64,000 bases of DNA from Caprella mutica (taxonomy: Eukaryota > Arthropoda > Malacostraca > Amphipoda > Caprellidae): contig CANNZV010000118.1 in assembly GCA_947561585.1 (NCBI GenBank), positions 372,001 to 436,000 of the forward strand. The letters are read 5' to 3'. How positions within the stretch are numbered: the first letter of the stretch is position 1; every line of letters starts with the position of its first letter. The notes under the pieces were generated by a model. That model saw only the letters and a list, made by a program, of their open reading frames with translations, did no database searches and had not been told where the DNA came from. Below, one piece after another: positions 23,544-35,215 of this stretch. Both the position numbers and the translations under genes were made by a program.

Positions 23544-24554
23544 TGTTCCGTCCAAATGGCCGTATATAAATTATATGCTCCTCAGCAGGTGATAGCCTTA
23601 TTCTGTAAGCTGATCGGCGTGAAAATCTTGTTTCACTCAAAACCCTGTTAATGTTTCAGTATTTACTAGCAGTGTATATTGTGGCAGTTAGTTGATGTGT
23701 TTGCCCTTTTAAAAAACAATAAGATTGTGGAAAGTTTTAGTATATGTTGTGTGAATTATTTTGTGTAACTTTGTTTTCTATTCGTTGATTCTTCCTTATA
23801 TTTGAGCATCTCATTTAAAGATTTTAGCTCCTTTGCATTTAAAGATTTTAGCTCCTTTGCACTTAAAGGTTTTAGCTCCTTTGCACTTAAAGTTTTAGCT
23901 CCTTTGCACTTAAAGTTTTAGCTCCTTTGCACTTAAAGTTTTAGCTCCTTTGCACTTAAAGTTTTAGCTCCTTTGCACTTAAAGTTTAGCTCCTTTGCAC
24001 TTAAAGTTTTAGCTCCTTTGCACTTAAAGTTTTAGCTCCTTTGCACTTAAAGTTTTAGCTCCTTTGCACTTAAAGTTTTAGCTCCTTTGCACTTAAAGTT
24101 TTAGCAATCTAGTGCGCTCTTTGAAAGGTAGCGTCTTGACTATTTGTTAGCGATAATGTGGAGTTGCCTTAATATTCATGTTGAATTACAGGTGGATTAG
24201 CATTTGCTTACCTTTGTGAATTGGTGAATTATCATTTCTATTCCTTTTGTGTACTGATGAACTTGTAGTTTCGTAATTGTGGATTGATGAATATCTATTC
24301 ATATATGCTGTGACTGATGCGTGATCTTATTTTGTCCGGATAACTATACATTGTGGTGAGTTTAGTGGAGGATACATGAAGTATAATGTTTTTGTGGTAA
24401 ATATTTTGTATCTTTGCTAATTGTATTTTAGAGTTATATTTTATTCAATGTACTTATATAGGTTTTTTAAAATAAATTTCAGAATCGTCTGTACCACCAT
24501 CACACGCATATCACTTCCCCGGACTCCCTTAAAAATAACTCAAAAGATCGCACA
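23544..24554 (+). repeat. BEL/Pao LTR 1 (5' LTR)
   Basis: It begins TGTTCCGTCCAAATGGCCG and ends AAAAGATCGCACA, with TG...CA boundaries, 1011 bp. Its identity with 30425-31411 defines the ends. It contains a minisatellite at 23820-24106 of the unit TTTTAGCTCCTTTGCACTTA plus AAG (12 copies here, 11 in LTR 2), which explains most of the 24-bp length difference. GTATATAAATTATA at 23562-23575 could be the TATA region. Confidence 0.92.
23820..24106 (+). repeat. 22-23 bp minisatellite within BEL LTR 1
   Basis: About 12 copies of TTTTAGCTCCTTTGCACTTA plus AAG are present; the first two carry ATT in place of GTT. The same array with about 11 copies lies in LTR 2 at 30697-30963. Its place, after the putative promoter and before the LTR end, means it would be transcribed as part of the 5' leader. 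Confidence 0.93.
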
Positions 24555-24587
24555 TCAAAATTCACAATCTATAGCGGGAGTGGGAGG

Positions 24588-27500
24588 ATGGAAGGCTGCA
24601 ACGTGGCTGAGCTGAAGTCCATTCTAAAATTCCTGAAATTGAAGAGCAGTGGTACAAAGGCTGAACTGAGACAGAGGTTGGAGTCCTACTTCAATGATAA
24701 CCAAACTACATATGATTACGTGGTTGTGGCAATGATGAATGCAATTGAGGAAGACCCTGCCTCTTCTCCGGAAGAACCTGCTGATCCTGTGCTAAGCCCA
24801 GAGCATGGTGTAGGCTCTGCATCTTCTCTGCAGGAATTATCCGATCCTAAAGGATCAGAGGAACCACCTTCATCCGATATTACCTTGAACAAGGAGCATG
24901 TCGAGGCGGTAGTAACTGTCGTTAGCCCTCACTTAAAGGTCACTGATCCTGGAGGTCACCATATGAGGAATGATGCTTCACGTGAACCTCTTATTAAGGT
25001 ACATCGCACAAAATCAGTTGCATCGTCGTCATCTAGCAGGAGTTCCCTTCGCTCCTCAGCGTCTACCTCAGAGAGGCGCAGAATAGCAGCTGTGAATTAC
25101 GCAAAGATGAAGGCATCACGGGATAAAAGAAGGGAAATTATGGAAAGGGAACAAGAGAGAAGACGATTGGAATTAGAAGTCGCGGAAACAGAAATTGAAG
25201 CCGAGGAGGAAGCATGGAGAGCCCTCGAGAGGGAGGAGGACCCACTTAACGAAGAAGGTGCCGATGATAGGGTTAACATTTGGGTAGCTAATGCTGGTAC
25301 AGGTGACGTGTTTAATATGTTACAAACCGAAAATAGTAACGTGCAAAAAGAAGTTACAGATCAACCACGGCCTCAGAAAGAAAGGGTTCTAAAATATAAA
25401 TGATGCAGTGAATGAAATACCTCCTAGTCCACATCAACATGTTAGTGAAGCCCATGTGCTTAAAGAATTAATTAAATTTAATGATAGGGCGATGCTACCT
25501 AAAAGAGAGATAGAAGTCTTCAAAGGTCAAATAGAAAGGTTTGTTCTCTTTAAAACCGCATTTGAGAGTGCAGTAGGCTCCTTTAATCTAACAGATAGAG
25601 AGAAACTTCACTATCTTTATCAGTACACTGAAGCAACTCCCAGAGAGTTAGTCGAAAGCTGTCTGTATATGAATGACAGGGAGGGATATAGACAAGCGTG
25701 GAAGCTTCTCCAGAAGCGATATGGATCATCAGAGCGGATCGGAGCAGCACACATCCAGCGTGTCTTGAACTTCCAAGATATACCAAGGGATGACCCTGGT
25801 GCATTGGATCAGTTTTCTATAGTGTTGATGATGACTTCAAATGCCGTGTCTCAAATTCCATACAGCACTAATGAATTGGAGAACCCTTAACACTATCAGA
25901 CAGATAATCTCAAAGCTACCATATACCATGCAAGAGAGGTGGAGTAGGATTGCGACGGAGATGCATAGCAGTACCAGTAAACCAGCTGGGTTCAAAGAGC
26001 TCCTTAAATTCGTAGAGAGTGAAGCTAGTGTAGCCAATAATCCCTTCTATGGTAAGGCTGTTATGAAAAGAATTAGCCCATCGATAAAAACGGTACATCA
26101 AAGAAAGGTGCTAGTTGGCACTTTACAAGAAAAAGAGGAGTGCGTAAATTGTGGTGGGGCACACTACCTCCGTAAGTGTACATCATTCCACAAATATCCA
26201 CATGACAAAAAGGTGAGAATCCTGAGGTCAAATGAGTGCTGCTTTGGTTGTCTTGAGAGGGGCCATATAATTTGTGAATGTAAAACTGAAGAAAGATGTG
26301 GAAAATGTGGAGGGAAGCATAATATTCTTCTGCATATAGAAAACCCAACTTATCGTCGATGGGATAAGAAAGATAATAGCTTTGGCATGAACCAAAATAA
26401 GCACATATGGAACGGAGAAGAAGAAATGGAGGGGACAAAGACTAACCTAATGCGAAGTTTTACGAAATCTAAGGATACAGGTGAAACTTCTACGCATGAA
26501 CTTGATAATTTTAAGAGCTTTTACTTCGACAGGAGGACTCCTCTTGGTGGACCAGTGCGAGCCGGAAATAAATCGAGCCATGCATATGGATCACAGACTG
26601 GTCGAATGTGCATCTTACCGGTTACTGTTATCTGCAGTCAAGGAAATCTTGTGGAGACGTTTGCTCTGATAGACAGTGGAAGCGCTGTGACGCTCTGTAG
26701 TAGAGCTCTGCTTCGTCGACTGGAGGTTTCAAGTTATAATGTTCCGACAACGAATCTAACTGTAGTTACACTTGGGGGAGAATGTGTCATGGATGGCAGA
26801 TTTGTTGATGGACTTTCGCTTAGGGGAGATAGCGGTGATGATATACCTTTGCCACCGGTGTACGCCGTGAAAAATATCCCAGTTGATAAAGAAGATGCTG
26901 CGGATGGAGAGCAAATACGTAAATGGAATCACTTGAAGGAAATAACTACGAGGGAAATAGGAAACGTCGAAATGATAATTGGAGCAAATGTTCCCTCCGC
27001 AACCGAGCCCTTGGAGGTCATCTCTGCTCCTAAAAAAGGTGACCCTTATGCTGTTAGAACAAGGCTTGGATGGATGGTTTGCGGCATTGGTTCAAGCTAT
27101 AATAACTATCACGTAAGGGTTGGTAAGATATCCGTAAGAGATGTAACACTGAACGATCTCGTGAGCAAGGCATTTAATTCGGGCTTTCATGACATCGGGG
27201 CAGTTAATAAGGGGCCATCGGTCGAAGACGAGATTTGGCTTCAGATTGTCAAGGACAGCTGTAAAAAGGTAAATGGAAAATTTGAGATAGCCCTTCCACT
27301 TAGGAAGGATAGGACTTCCCTACCATATAGCAGGGGATATGCCTTGATGAGGCTCTGGAGCCTTAGGAAGAAACTCATTAAAGACGAGCAGCTCTGTCAA
27401 AAGTATAGTGCTGCTATGTCTGAAATGCTTGACAAGGGATATGCCGAGGAGGTCCCACCGAAGGACCTCTCAGTAGTCGGATCTTGGTATGTCCCTCATT

Positions 27501-30389
27501 TTTCAGTATCTAACCCACAAAAAGCTGATAAAACTCGTATAGTTTTCGACTGCGCTGCAAAGGTGAATGGAACCTGTTTAAATGACATATTATTAACTGG
27601 GCCACCTATAGGTAATGAAATGTTTGATATACTTCAGAGATTCAGGGAAGGAAAACATGCTTACACAGCCGACGTAGAGGCAATGTTCTACCAAGTGAAG
27701 GTCCCAGTGAGAGACCGATCTTATCTCAGATTCTTCTGGTGGCGCAATTTCAATAGCGAATGTACATTGACAGAATACAGAATGACTGTACACTTGTTTG
27801 GTGCATGTTCGTCGCCAAGTATCGCTGCATACGCTTTAAGACAGATAGTTGCAGAACAAGGTTACTCGAGCGAAGGATACAATAGTTGATAACTTCTATG
27901 TCGATGACTGTATGAAGTCCGGACACAATGAAGTTATTCTGAGAAAGAATGCGTCGGAAGTGATGGAGCTCTGTGGGACTGCTGGTTTCAAACTTAGCAA
28001 ACATAAGGGCACCTTCAGATTTGATGACTTGGGTATGTCTATAACAGATAATTCAACATTTCGTGCACTTGGTGTAATTTGGAATCTAGGTGAAGACGAA
28101 CTGAAACCGACCATTCCCAATATCGGAGTACCAAATTCTCGCAGGCAGTTGTTGTCTGTACTAGCGTCGATATATGATCCTCTTGGTATCATTGCACCCA
28201 TTGTTTTGAAGGGAAGGTTATTGCTGCAAGAATCATTTAGAAAAGAAAAGCAATTGGGATGGGATGAACCCCTTCCAAGACATTCCCTGGTGAAAATCGA
28301 CTCTTGGGTTGAGGAGTTGCAGATGGTTCATGATGTATCTGTACCTCTGAATTTGATGGAAGACGATGAAGAACAATGCAAGCACCAACTCCACCTGTTT
28401 TCGGATGCAAGTCTGTCTGGACATGGATCTGTAGCTTACCTTCGAACTGAGAGTAGTTTTGGAGTCAGGTGCCGGTTTGTATGGGGAAAGGCTAAAGTGA
28501 ATCCTATGAGAGATGTATCTATTCCAAGGCTGGAACTGGTGGCTGCTGTTTTGTCTTCCCACATGAGAGTGAAATTGGAGGAGTGCCTGAGAATGAGACT
28601 AGACGAGGTGTTCCTGTGGACAGATAGCTTGACTGTAATAAAATATCTGCGTAATGAAAAAGATAGGTTTAATGTCTTCATCGCAAATAGGGTTACACTC
28701 ATAAAAGAGAGGTCTAAGATTGATGAATGGAGATATGTTGACACAAAATCAAATCCAGCAGATGATGCTTCAAGAGCGGTTTTGACTAAGAGATGGAACA
28801 GCGCCCCTGAGTTCTTACTAGAACATGAAAGCAAATGGCCAAGGGAGAATTTGGAAATAGAGACTGTCCAGGAAGCCGCTCTAGAGATAAGAACTACTAT
28901 GAATGTCTTGTCAGCTGGAGATAAAGCAACTGACTACCTCCTGAGTTATTTCTCGGACTGGACCAAGTTAAAAATTGCCGTTGCTTGGCTACTGGAATAC
29001 AAGCGGGTTAAAATGTATAGGATATCGAGAGTGCCTTCCCTATCTCGAAATCACCTTAAGGAAGCCGAACACGAGTTGATAAAATACACTCAAAGGAAGT
29101 CCTACGCAAGAGAAGTAGAACTCCTTAATAAGGGCCTGGGACTTGGTAAGAAAAGCCCTCTCTGGAGATTAGACGTTTTTCTTGAGGATGAACTGATGAG
29201 GGTAGGTGGAAGATTGAGAAGATCCAGTTTAGAATTCGATGTGAAACACCCAATTGTTATTCCGTGTGATTCATTTATCACAACACTAATCGTAAGAGAA
29301 AGTCATGAGAGGTTGGGTCACCTTGGTCTGAGAACTGTGTTGGCAGATACAAGAGAACGATACTGGATTACAAAGGGACACTCAACAGTGAAAAGGGTTC
29401 TAAGAACTTGCGTGAAATGCCGTAAGGTGCAAGGTCCGGTACTGGAACAAAAAATGGCGGATCTACCACCGGAACGCATCTCGTCTGGGGCTGCACCTTT
29501 CACTCACACCGGAGTCGATTGTTTTGGCCCCTTCACGGTCAAGATTGGTCGCCGTTCAGAAAAGCGCTACGGAGTTTTATTCACGTGCTTGGCAATGCGT
29601 GCGATACATTTGGAAGTGGCGCAAGACTTGAGTACAGATAGCATGTGCAATGTGCTACGAAGATTTTTAGCTCGTCGAGGAACTGTGCAGAAGTTTGTAT
29701 CTGACAACGGAACAAATTTTATTTGAGCAAGAAAAGAGATACTGCAGGCACTCACGTCTGACAGCATAAGGACCAAGGTCAATAAACAAGAAATAGATTG
29801 GATTTTAAATCCACCTAATGCCTCTCATTTTGGAGGAGCATGGGAGAGGCTTATTAGAGTCGTTCGTCGAGTGCTTGAATCGCTTCTAAGTAAACAATCT
29901 CTAACCGATGATAGTTTACGAACACTCTTCTGTGAAGCAGAGTTGGCTGTGAATAGTAGACCATTGTCAATTGTAACGACTGATACTACTGATCTAGATG
30001 TAATCACTCCAAATAGACTCTTGACACTTGGAAGCTGCCCACTGCCATGGGGCAACACTGACAGTAGCGGTTCTTGCTCTCAGAAGCGATGGAAACAAGT
30101 GCAGTTTCTAGCAGACCAATTCTGGCGAAAATGGTGTAAAGAATACAGGACAACGCTCCAAGAGAGACGCAAATGGACGAAAACCAAAAGAAATGTCAAG
30201 GAAAACGATGTTGTGCTGATTGTGAATGAAAACGAAGCAAGATGCCATTGGCCTCTTGGAAGGGTAGCAAGAACAATAAGAGGAGCAGAAGGTCTCGTGA
30301 GAAGTGTTGATATATCAACCAATGGGAAAACCTACAGGAGGCCTATTAGTAAATTGATCATGGTAATGGAAAACGAGGATATGTTATAA
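24588..30389 (+). pseudogene. BEL/Pao gag-pol polyprotein, complete but with four disruptions
   Basis: Start at 24588, 33 bp after the LTR. Domains in order: SAP-like motif (VAELKSILKFLKLKSSGTKA), charged coiled-coil region, DUF1759-type Gag, Cys-rich knuckles (CVNCGGAHYLRKC, CFGCLERGH, CGKCGGKH), aspartic protease (ALIDSGSAVTLC), Pao-type reverse transcriptase (IVFDCAAK, FYVDDCMKS), RNase H (LHLFSDASLSGHGSV, LWTDSLTVIKYL), integrase zinc finger (HERLGHLG, CVKCRKVQG), core (GVDCFGPF, VSDNGTNF, FGGAWERLIR) and a DUF5641-type C-terminus. Breaks: extra base near 25395 and near 25889 compared with the second copy, a frame change near 27880 just before FYVDDC, and a TGA at 29724 just after NGTNFI. 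The two Gag indels are absent from the second copy, so they are recent. Confidence 0.92.
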
Positions 30390-30424
30390 GCTCGAATATC
30401 AAAACATTAGTTTTGGGAGGGGAC

Positions 30425-31411
30425 TGTTCCGTCCAAATGGCCGTATATAAATTATATGCTCCTCAGCAGGTGATAGCCTTATTCTGTAAGCTGATCGGCG
30501 TGAAAATCTTGTTTCACTCGAAACCCTGTTAATGTTTCAGTATTTACTAGCAGTGTATATTGTGGCAGTTAGTTGATGTGTTTGCCCTTTTAAAAAACAA
30601 TAAGATTGTGGAAAGTTTTTGTATATGTTGTGTGAATTATTTTGTGTAACTTTGTTTTCTATTCGTTGATTCTTCCTTATATTTGAGCATCTCATTTAAA
30701 GATTTTAGCTCCTTTGCATTTAAAGATTTTAGCTCCTTTGCACTTAAAGGTTTTAGCTCCTTTGCACTTAAAGTTTAGCTCCTTTGCACTTAAAGTTTTA
30801 GCTCCTTTGCACTTAAAGTTTTAGCTCCTTTGCACTTAAAGTTTTAGCTCCTTTGCACTTAAAGTTTAGCTCCTTTGCACTTAAAGTTTTAGCTCCTTTG
30901 CACTTAAAGTTTTAGCTCCTTTGCACTTAAAGTTTTAGCTCCTCTGCACTTAAAGTTTTAGCAATCTAGTGCGCTCTTTGAAAGGTAGCGTCTTGACTAT
31001 TTGTTAGCGATAATGTGGAGTTGCCTTAATATTCATGTTGAATTACAGGTGGATTAGCATTTGCTTACCTTTGTGAATTGGTGAATTATCATTTCTATTC
31101 CTTTTGTGTACTGATGAACTTGTAGTTTCGTAATTGTGGATTGATGAATATCTATTCATATATGCTGTGACTGATGCGTGATCTTATTTTGTCCGGATAA
31201 CTATACATTGTGGTGAGTTTAGTGGAGGATACATGAAGTATAATGTTTTTGTGGTAAATATTTTGTATCTTTGCTAATTGTATTTTAGAGTTATATTTTA
31301 TTCAATGTACTTATATAGGTTTTTTAAAATAAATTTCAGAATCGTCTGTACCACCATCACACGCATATCACTTCCCCGGACTCCCTTAAAAATAACTCAA
31401 AAGATCGCACA
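30425..31411 (+). repeat. BEL/Pao LTR 2 (middle LTR)
   Basis: 987 bp, near-identical to LTR 1; preceded by the polypurine tract GGGAGGGGAC and followed by the same leader and ATG as the first interior. It therefore serves as 3' LTR of the first interior and 5' LTR of the second. It contains 11 copies of the 22-23 bp minisatellite at 30697-30963. Confidence 0.92.
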
Positions 31412-31444
31412 TCAAAATTCACAATCTATAGCGGGAGTGGGAGG

Positions 31445-34207
31445 ATGGAAGGCTGCAACGTGGCTGAGCTGAAGTCCATTCTAAAATTCCTGAAATTGAA
31501 GAGCAGTGGTACAAAGGCTGAACTGAGACAGAGGTTGGAGTCCTACTTCAATGATAACCAAACTACATATGATTACGTGGTTGTGGCAATGATGAATGCA
31601 ATTGAGGAAGACCCTGCCTCTTCTCCGGAAGAACCTGCTGATCCTGTGCTAAGCCCAGAGCATGGTGTAGGCTCTGCATCTTCTCTGCAGGAATTATCCG
31701 ATCCTAAAGGATCAGAGGAACCACCTTCATCCGATATTACCTTGAACAAGGAGCATGTCGAGGCGGTAGTAACTGTCGTTAGCCCTCACTTAAAGGTCAC
31801 TGATCCTGGAGGTCACCATATGAGGAATGATGCTTCACGTGAACCTCTTATTAAGGTACATCGCACAAAATCAGTTGCATCGTCGTCATCTAGCAGGAGT
31901 TCCCTTCGCTCCTCAGCGTCTACCTCAGAGAGGCGCAGAATAGCAGCTGTGAATTACGCAAAGATGAAGGCATCACGGGATAAAAGAAGGGAAATTATGG
32001 AAAGGGAACAAGAGAGAAGACGATTGGAATTAGAAGTCGCGGAAACAGAAATTGAAGCCGAGGAGGAAGCATGGAGAGCCCTCGAGAGGGAGGAGGACCC
32101 ACTTAACGAAGAAGGTGCCGATGATAGGGTTAACATTTGGGTAGCTAATGCTGGTACAGGTGACGTGTTTAATATGTTACAAACCGAAAATAGTAACGTG
32201 CAAAAAGAAGTTACAGATCAACTACGGCCTCAGAAAGAAAGGGTTCTGAATATAAATGATGCAGTGAATGAAATACCTCCTAGTCCACATCAACATGTTA
32301 GTGAAGCCCATGTGCTTAAAGAATTAATTAAATTTAATGATAGGGCGATGCTACCTAAAAGAGAGATAGAAGTCTTCAAAGGTCAAATAGAAAGGTTTGT
32401 TCTCTTTAAAACCGCATTTGAGAGTGCAGTAGGCTCCTTTAATCTAACAGATAGAGAGAAACTTCACTATCTTTATCAGTACACTGAAGCAACTACCAGA
32501 GAGTTAGTCGAAAGCTGTCTGTATATGAATGACAGGGAGGGATATAGACAAGCGTGGAAGCTTCTCCAGAAGCGATATGGATCATCAGAGCGGATCGGAG
32601 CAGCACACATCCAGCGTGTCTTGAACTTCCAAGATATACCAAGGGATGACCCTGGTGCATTGGATCAGTTTTCTATAGTGTTGATGATGACTTCAAATGC
32701 CGTGTCTCAAATTCCATACAGCACTAATGAATTGGAGAACCCTAACACTATCAGACAGATAATCTCAAAGCTACCATATACCATGCAAGAGAGGTGGAGT
32801 AGGATTGCGACGGAGATGCATAGCAGTACCAGTAAACCAGCTGGGTTCAAAGAGCTCCTTAAATTCGTAGAGAGTGAAGCTAGTGTAGCCAATAATCCCT
32901 TCTATGGTAAGGCTGTTATGAAAAGAATTAGCCCATCGATAAAAACGGTACATCAAAGAAAGGTGCTAGTTGGCACTTTACAAGAAAAAGAGGAGTGCGT
33001 AAATTGTGGTGGGGCACACTACCTCCGTAAGTGTACATCATTCCACAAATATCCACATGACAAAAAGGTGAGAATCCTGAGGTCAAATGAGTGCTGCTTT
33101 GGTTGTCTTGAGAGGGGCCATATAATTTCTGAATGTAAAACTGAAGAAAGATGTGGAAAATGTGGAGGGAAGCATAATATTCTTCTGCATATAGAAAACC
33201 CAACTTATCGTCGATGGGATAAGAAAGATAATAGCTTTGGCATGAACCAAAATAAGCACATATGGAACGGAGAAGAAGAAATGGAGGGGACAAAGACTAA
33301 CCTAATGCGAAGTTTTACGAAATCTAAGGATACAGGTGAAACTTCTACGCATGAACTTGATAATTTTAAGAGCTTTTACTTCGACAGGAGGACTCCTCTT
33401 GGTGGACCAGTGCGAGCCGGAAATAAATCGAGCCATGCATATGGATCACAGACTGGTCGAATGTGCATCTTACCGGTTACTGTTATCTGCAGTCAAGGAA
33501 ATCTTGTGGAGACGTTTGCTCTGATAGACAGTGGAAGCGCTGTGACGCTCTGTAGTAGAGCTCTGCTTCGTCGACTGGAGGTTTCAAGTTATAATGTTCC
33601 GACAACGAATCTAACTGTAGTTACACTTGGGGGAGAATGTGTCATGGATGGCAGATTTGTTGATGGACTTTCGCTTAGGGGAGATAGCGGTGATGATATA
33701 CCTTTGCCACTGGTGTACGCCGTGAAAAATATCCCAGTTGATAAAGAAGATGCTGCGGATGGAGAGCAAATACGTAAATGGAATCACTTGAAGGAAATAA
33801 CTACGAGGGAAATAGGAAACGTCGAAATGATAATTGGAGCAAATGTTCCCTCCGCAACCGAGCCCTTGGAGGTCATCTCTGCTCCTAAAAAAGGTGACCC
33901 TTATGCTGTTAGAACAAGGCTTGGATGGATGGTTTGCGGCATTGGTTCAAGCTATAATAACTATCACGTAAGGGTTGGTAAGATATCAGTAAGAGATGTA
34001 ACACTGAACGATCTCGTGAGCAAGGCATTTAATTCGGGCTTTCATGACATCGGGGCAGTTAATAAGGGGCCATCGGTCGAAGACGAGATTTGGCTTCAGA
34101 TTGTCAAGGACAGCTGTAAAAAGGTAAATGGAAAATTTGAGATAGCCCTTCCACTTAGGAAGGATAGGACTTCCCTACCATATAGCAGGGGAGTGGAGGA
34201 TACATGA
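31445..34207 (+). CDS. BEL/Pao gag-protease polyprotein, intact but 3' truncated
   Basis: The frame is open for 920 residues. Domains: SAP-like motif at residues 5-37, a highly charged helical region at about 155-216, DUF1759-type Gag at about 300-440, Cys-rich knuckles at about 517-575 (CVNCGG, CFGCLERGH, CGKCGGKH), and the protease ALIDSGSAVTLC near 692. The part before reverse transcriptase ends at SLPYSRG, where a deletion joins the gene to LTR sequence; four residues later a TGA occurs. Unlike the first copy the Gag reading is uninterrupted, so it could still make Gag and protease. It has its own LTR promoter upstream. Reverse transcriptase, RNase H and integrase are missing. Confidence 0.88.
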   Translation: MEGCNVAELKSILKFLKLKSSGTKAELRQRLESYFNDNQTTYDYVVVAMMNAIEEDPASSPEEPADPVLSPEHGVGSASSLQELSDPKGSEEPPSSDITLNKEHVEAVVTVVSPHLKVTDPGGHHMRNDASREPLIKVHRTKSVASSSSSRSSLRSSASTSERRRIAAVNYAKMKASRDKRREIMEREQERRRLELEVAETEIEAEEEAWRALEREEDPLNEEGADDRVNIWVANAGTGDVFNMLQTENSNVQKEVTDQLRPQKERVLNINDAVNEIPPSPHQHVSEAHVLKELIKFNDRAMLPKREIEVFKGQIERFVLFKTAFESAVGSFNLTDREKLHYLYQYTEATTRELVESCLYMNDREGYRQAWKLLQKRYGSSERIGAAHIQRVLNFQDIPRDDPGALDQFSIVLMMTSNAVSQIPYSTNELENPNTIRQIISKLPYTMQERWSRIATEMHSSTSKPAGFKELLKFVESEASVANNPFYGKAVMKRISPSIKTVHQRKVLVGTLQEKEECVNCGGAHYLRKCTSFHKYPHDKKVRILRSNECCFGCLERGHIISECKTEERCGKCGGKHNILLHIENPTYRRWDKKDNSFGMNQNKHIWNGEEEMEGTKTNLMRSFTKSKDTGETSTHELDNFKSFYFDRRTPLGGPVRAGNKSSHAYGSQTGRMCILPVTVICSQGNLVETFALIDSGSAVTLCSRALLRRLEVSSYNVPTTNLTVVTLGGECVMDGRFVDGLSLRGDSGDDIPLPLVYAVKNIPVDKEDAADGEQIRKWNHLKEITTREIGNVEMIIGANVPSATEPLEVISAPKKGDPYAVRTRLGWMVCGIGSSYNNYHVRVGKISVRDVTLNDLVSKAFNSGFHDIGAVNKGPSVEDEIWLQIVKDSCKKVNGKFEIALPLRKDRTSLPYSRGVEDT

Positions 34208-34382
34208 AGTATAATGTTTTTGTGGTAAATATTTTGTATCTTTGCTAATTGTATTTTAGAGTTATATTTTATTCAATGTACTTATATAGGTTTTTTAAAA
34301 TATATTTCAGAATCGTCTGTACCACCATCACACGCATATCACTTCCCCGGACTCCCTTAAAAATAACTCAAAAGATCGCACA
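34191..34382 (+). repeat. BEL/Pao LTR 3, 5'-truncated remnant
   Basis: It matches the last ~190 bp of the LTRs, from GTGGAGGATACATGAAG to GATCGCACA, followed by the GTTAC duplication. The first ~820 bp are deleted together with most of the second interior. Confidence 0.92.
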
Positions 34383-34387
34383 GTTAC

Positions 34388-34613
34388 CAAACGGTAACTA
34401 AAGTGAATAAAAGTAACAAGAAATTTATTATTGACTCTCGTCGATTATATCTCATTTTCTATCAGTTATAGAAAGAAAATTTGTTTTAGAGTTATTAGAA
34501 TACTATACGTATATAAGAATATTATTAAAAATATAGTCTTTCATTGTTCGTGACTGTGATGAAAAAGTTTAAAGTCGTGCATTTTATTAACTGTTTTAAA
34601 ATCCATCCATAGC
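34388..34613. other. Short spacer between BEL composite and piggyBac
   Basis: About 225 bp of AT-rich DNA without recognisable features. Confidence 0.6.
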
Positions 34614-34805
34614 TTAACCCTTTACCGGGCCAATGAAGAAATGAAGCAAAATTCAAATTTTCAATTACACACTCTTATAGTAAATTCATTTCTAAGACAA
34701 CTTTATTTATGTGAATTTTTCAATTTTCGGCCTATTTTTCATGGAAATTGGATATATTGAAGGGATCATATATGGCATACCGCCCGGTTCCACATATACG
34801 ACAAG

Positions 34806-34867
34806 GGATCATATATGATCACTTAATTCAAACCTGGGATATGGTAAGTGATCATATATGATCACTT
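34806..34867. promoter_or_regulatory. Subterminal palindromes of piggyBac, left end
   Basis: Two copies of the palindromic core GATCATATATGATCACT occur at 34806-34823 and 34846-34867, about 190-250 bp from the tip. The second extends to the 22-bp perfect palindrome AAGTGATCATATATGATC followed by ACTT. Their repetition near both ends suggests transposase binding sites; this is inferred from position only. Confidence 0.6.
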
Positions 34868-35215
34868 CAACTGGATAGATTGCTTCGAAAAATTAATGAA
34901 AATGAAAAGAATATTGTAAATAAGATGCAAATCACTTTATTTTGAAAAAATATTTTGACAGAAAATATGAGACAATTCAATAAAAGCTTTCTCCATTTGT
35001 ATAGTGAAAATAATAATGAAAAATATGAAGAAAAAAACAAAGAAACAGTATGAACGAAATAACAATAAACAAAAACTATCCATATAATACATGTGTTATC
35101 ACAAAAGTTAAATATATTTGAAATTAGATATACTTATGTCATATATATTTGAAATTAGATATTCCTATGTCAGAGAATTCAAGAAAATACAAAATGGTAA
35201 GGGTTCAAAACCTTT

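Larger units (their letters stand above)
23544..34382 (+). mobile_element. BEL/Pao LTR retrotransposon composite (LTR-interior-LTR-interior-LTR)
   Basis: Order: LTR 1 (23544-24554), full-length interior, polypurine tract GGGAGGGGAC, LTR 2 (30425-31411), second interior truncated at about 34190, and the last ~190 bp of an LTR (34191-34382). The outer ends TGTTCC and GCACA are flanked by the same 5-bp sequence GTTAC (23539-23543 and 34383-34387), the duplication length of BEL elements. The entire 10.8 kb therefore behaves as one insertion. In the ~2.8 kb shared by the interiors I count about seven differences (five substitutions and two 1-bp indels), so they are near-identical. The second interior is fused to the LTR by a deletion with almost no microhomology. 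Confidence 0.93.

Noticed and set aside
24421..24615. 64-codon frame repeated at 31278-31472
   Set aside because: It spans the LTR end and the polyprotein start in another frame; both copies exist only because the LTR is duplicated.
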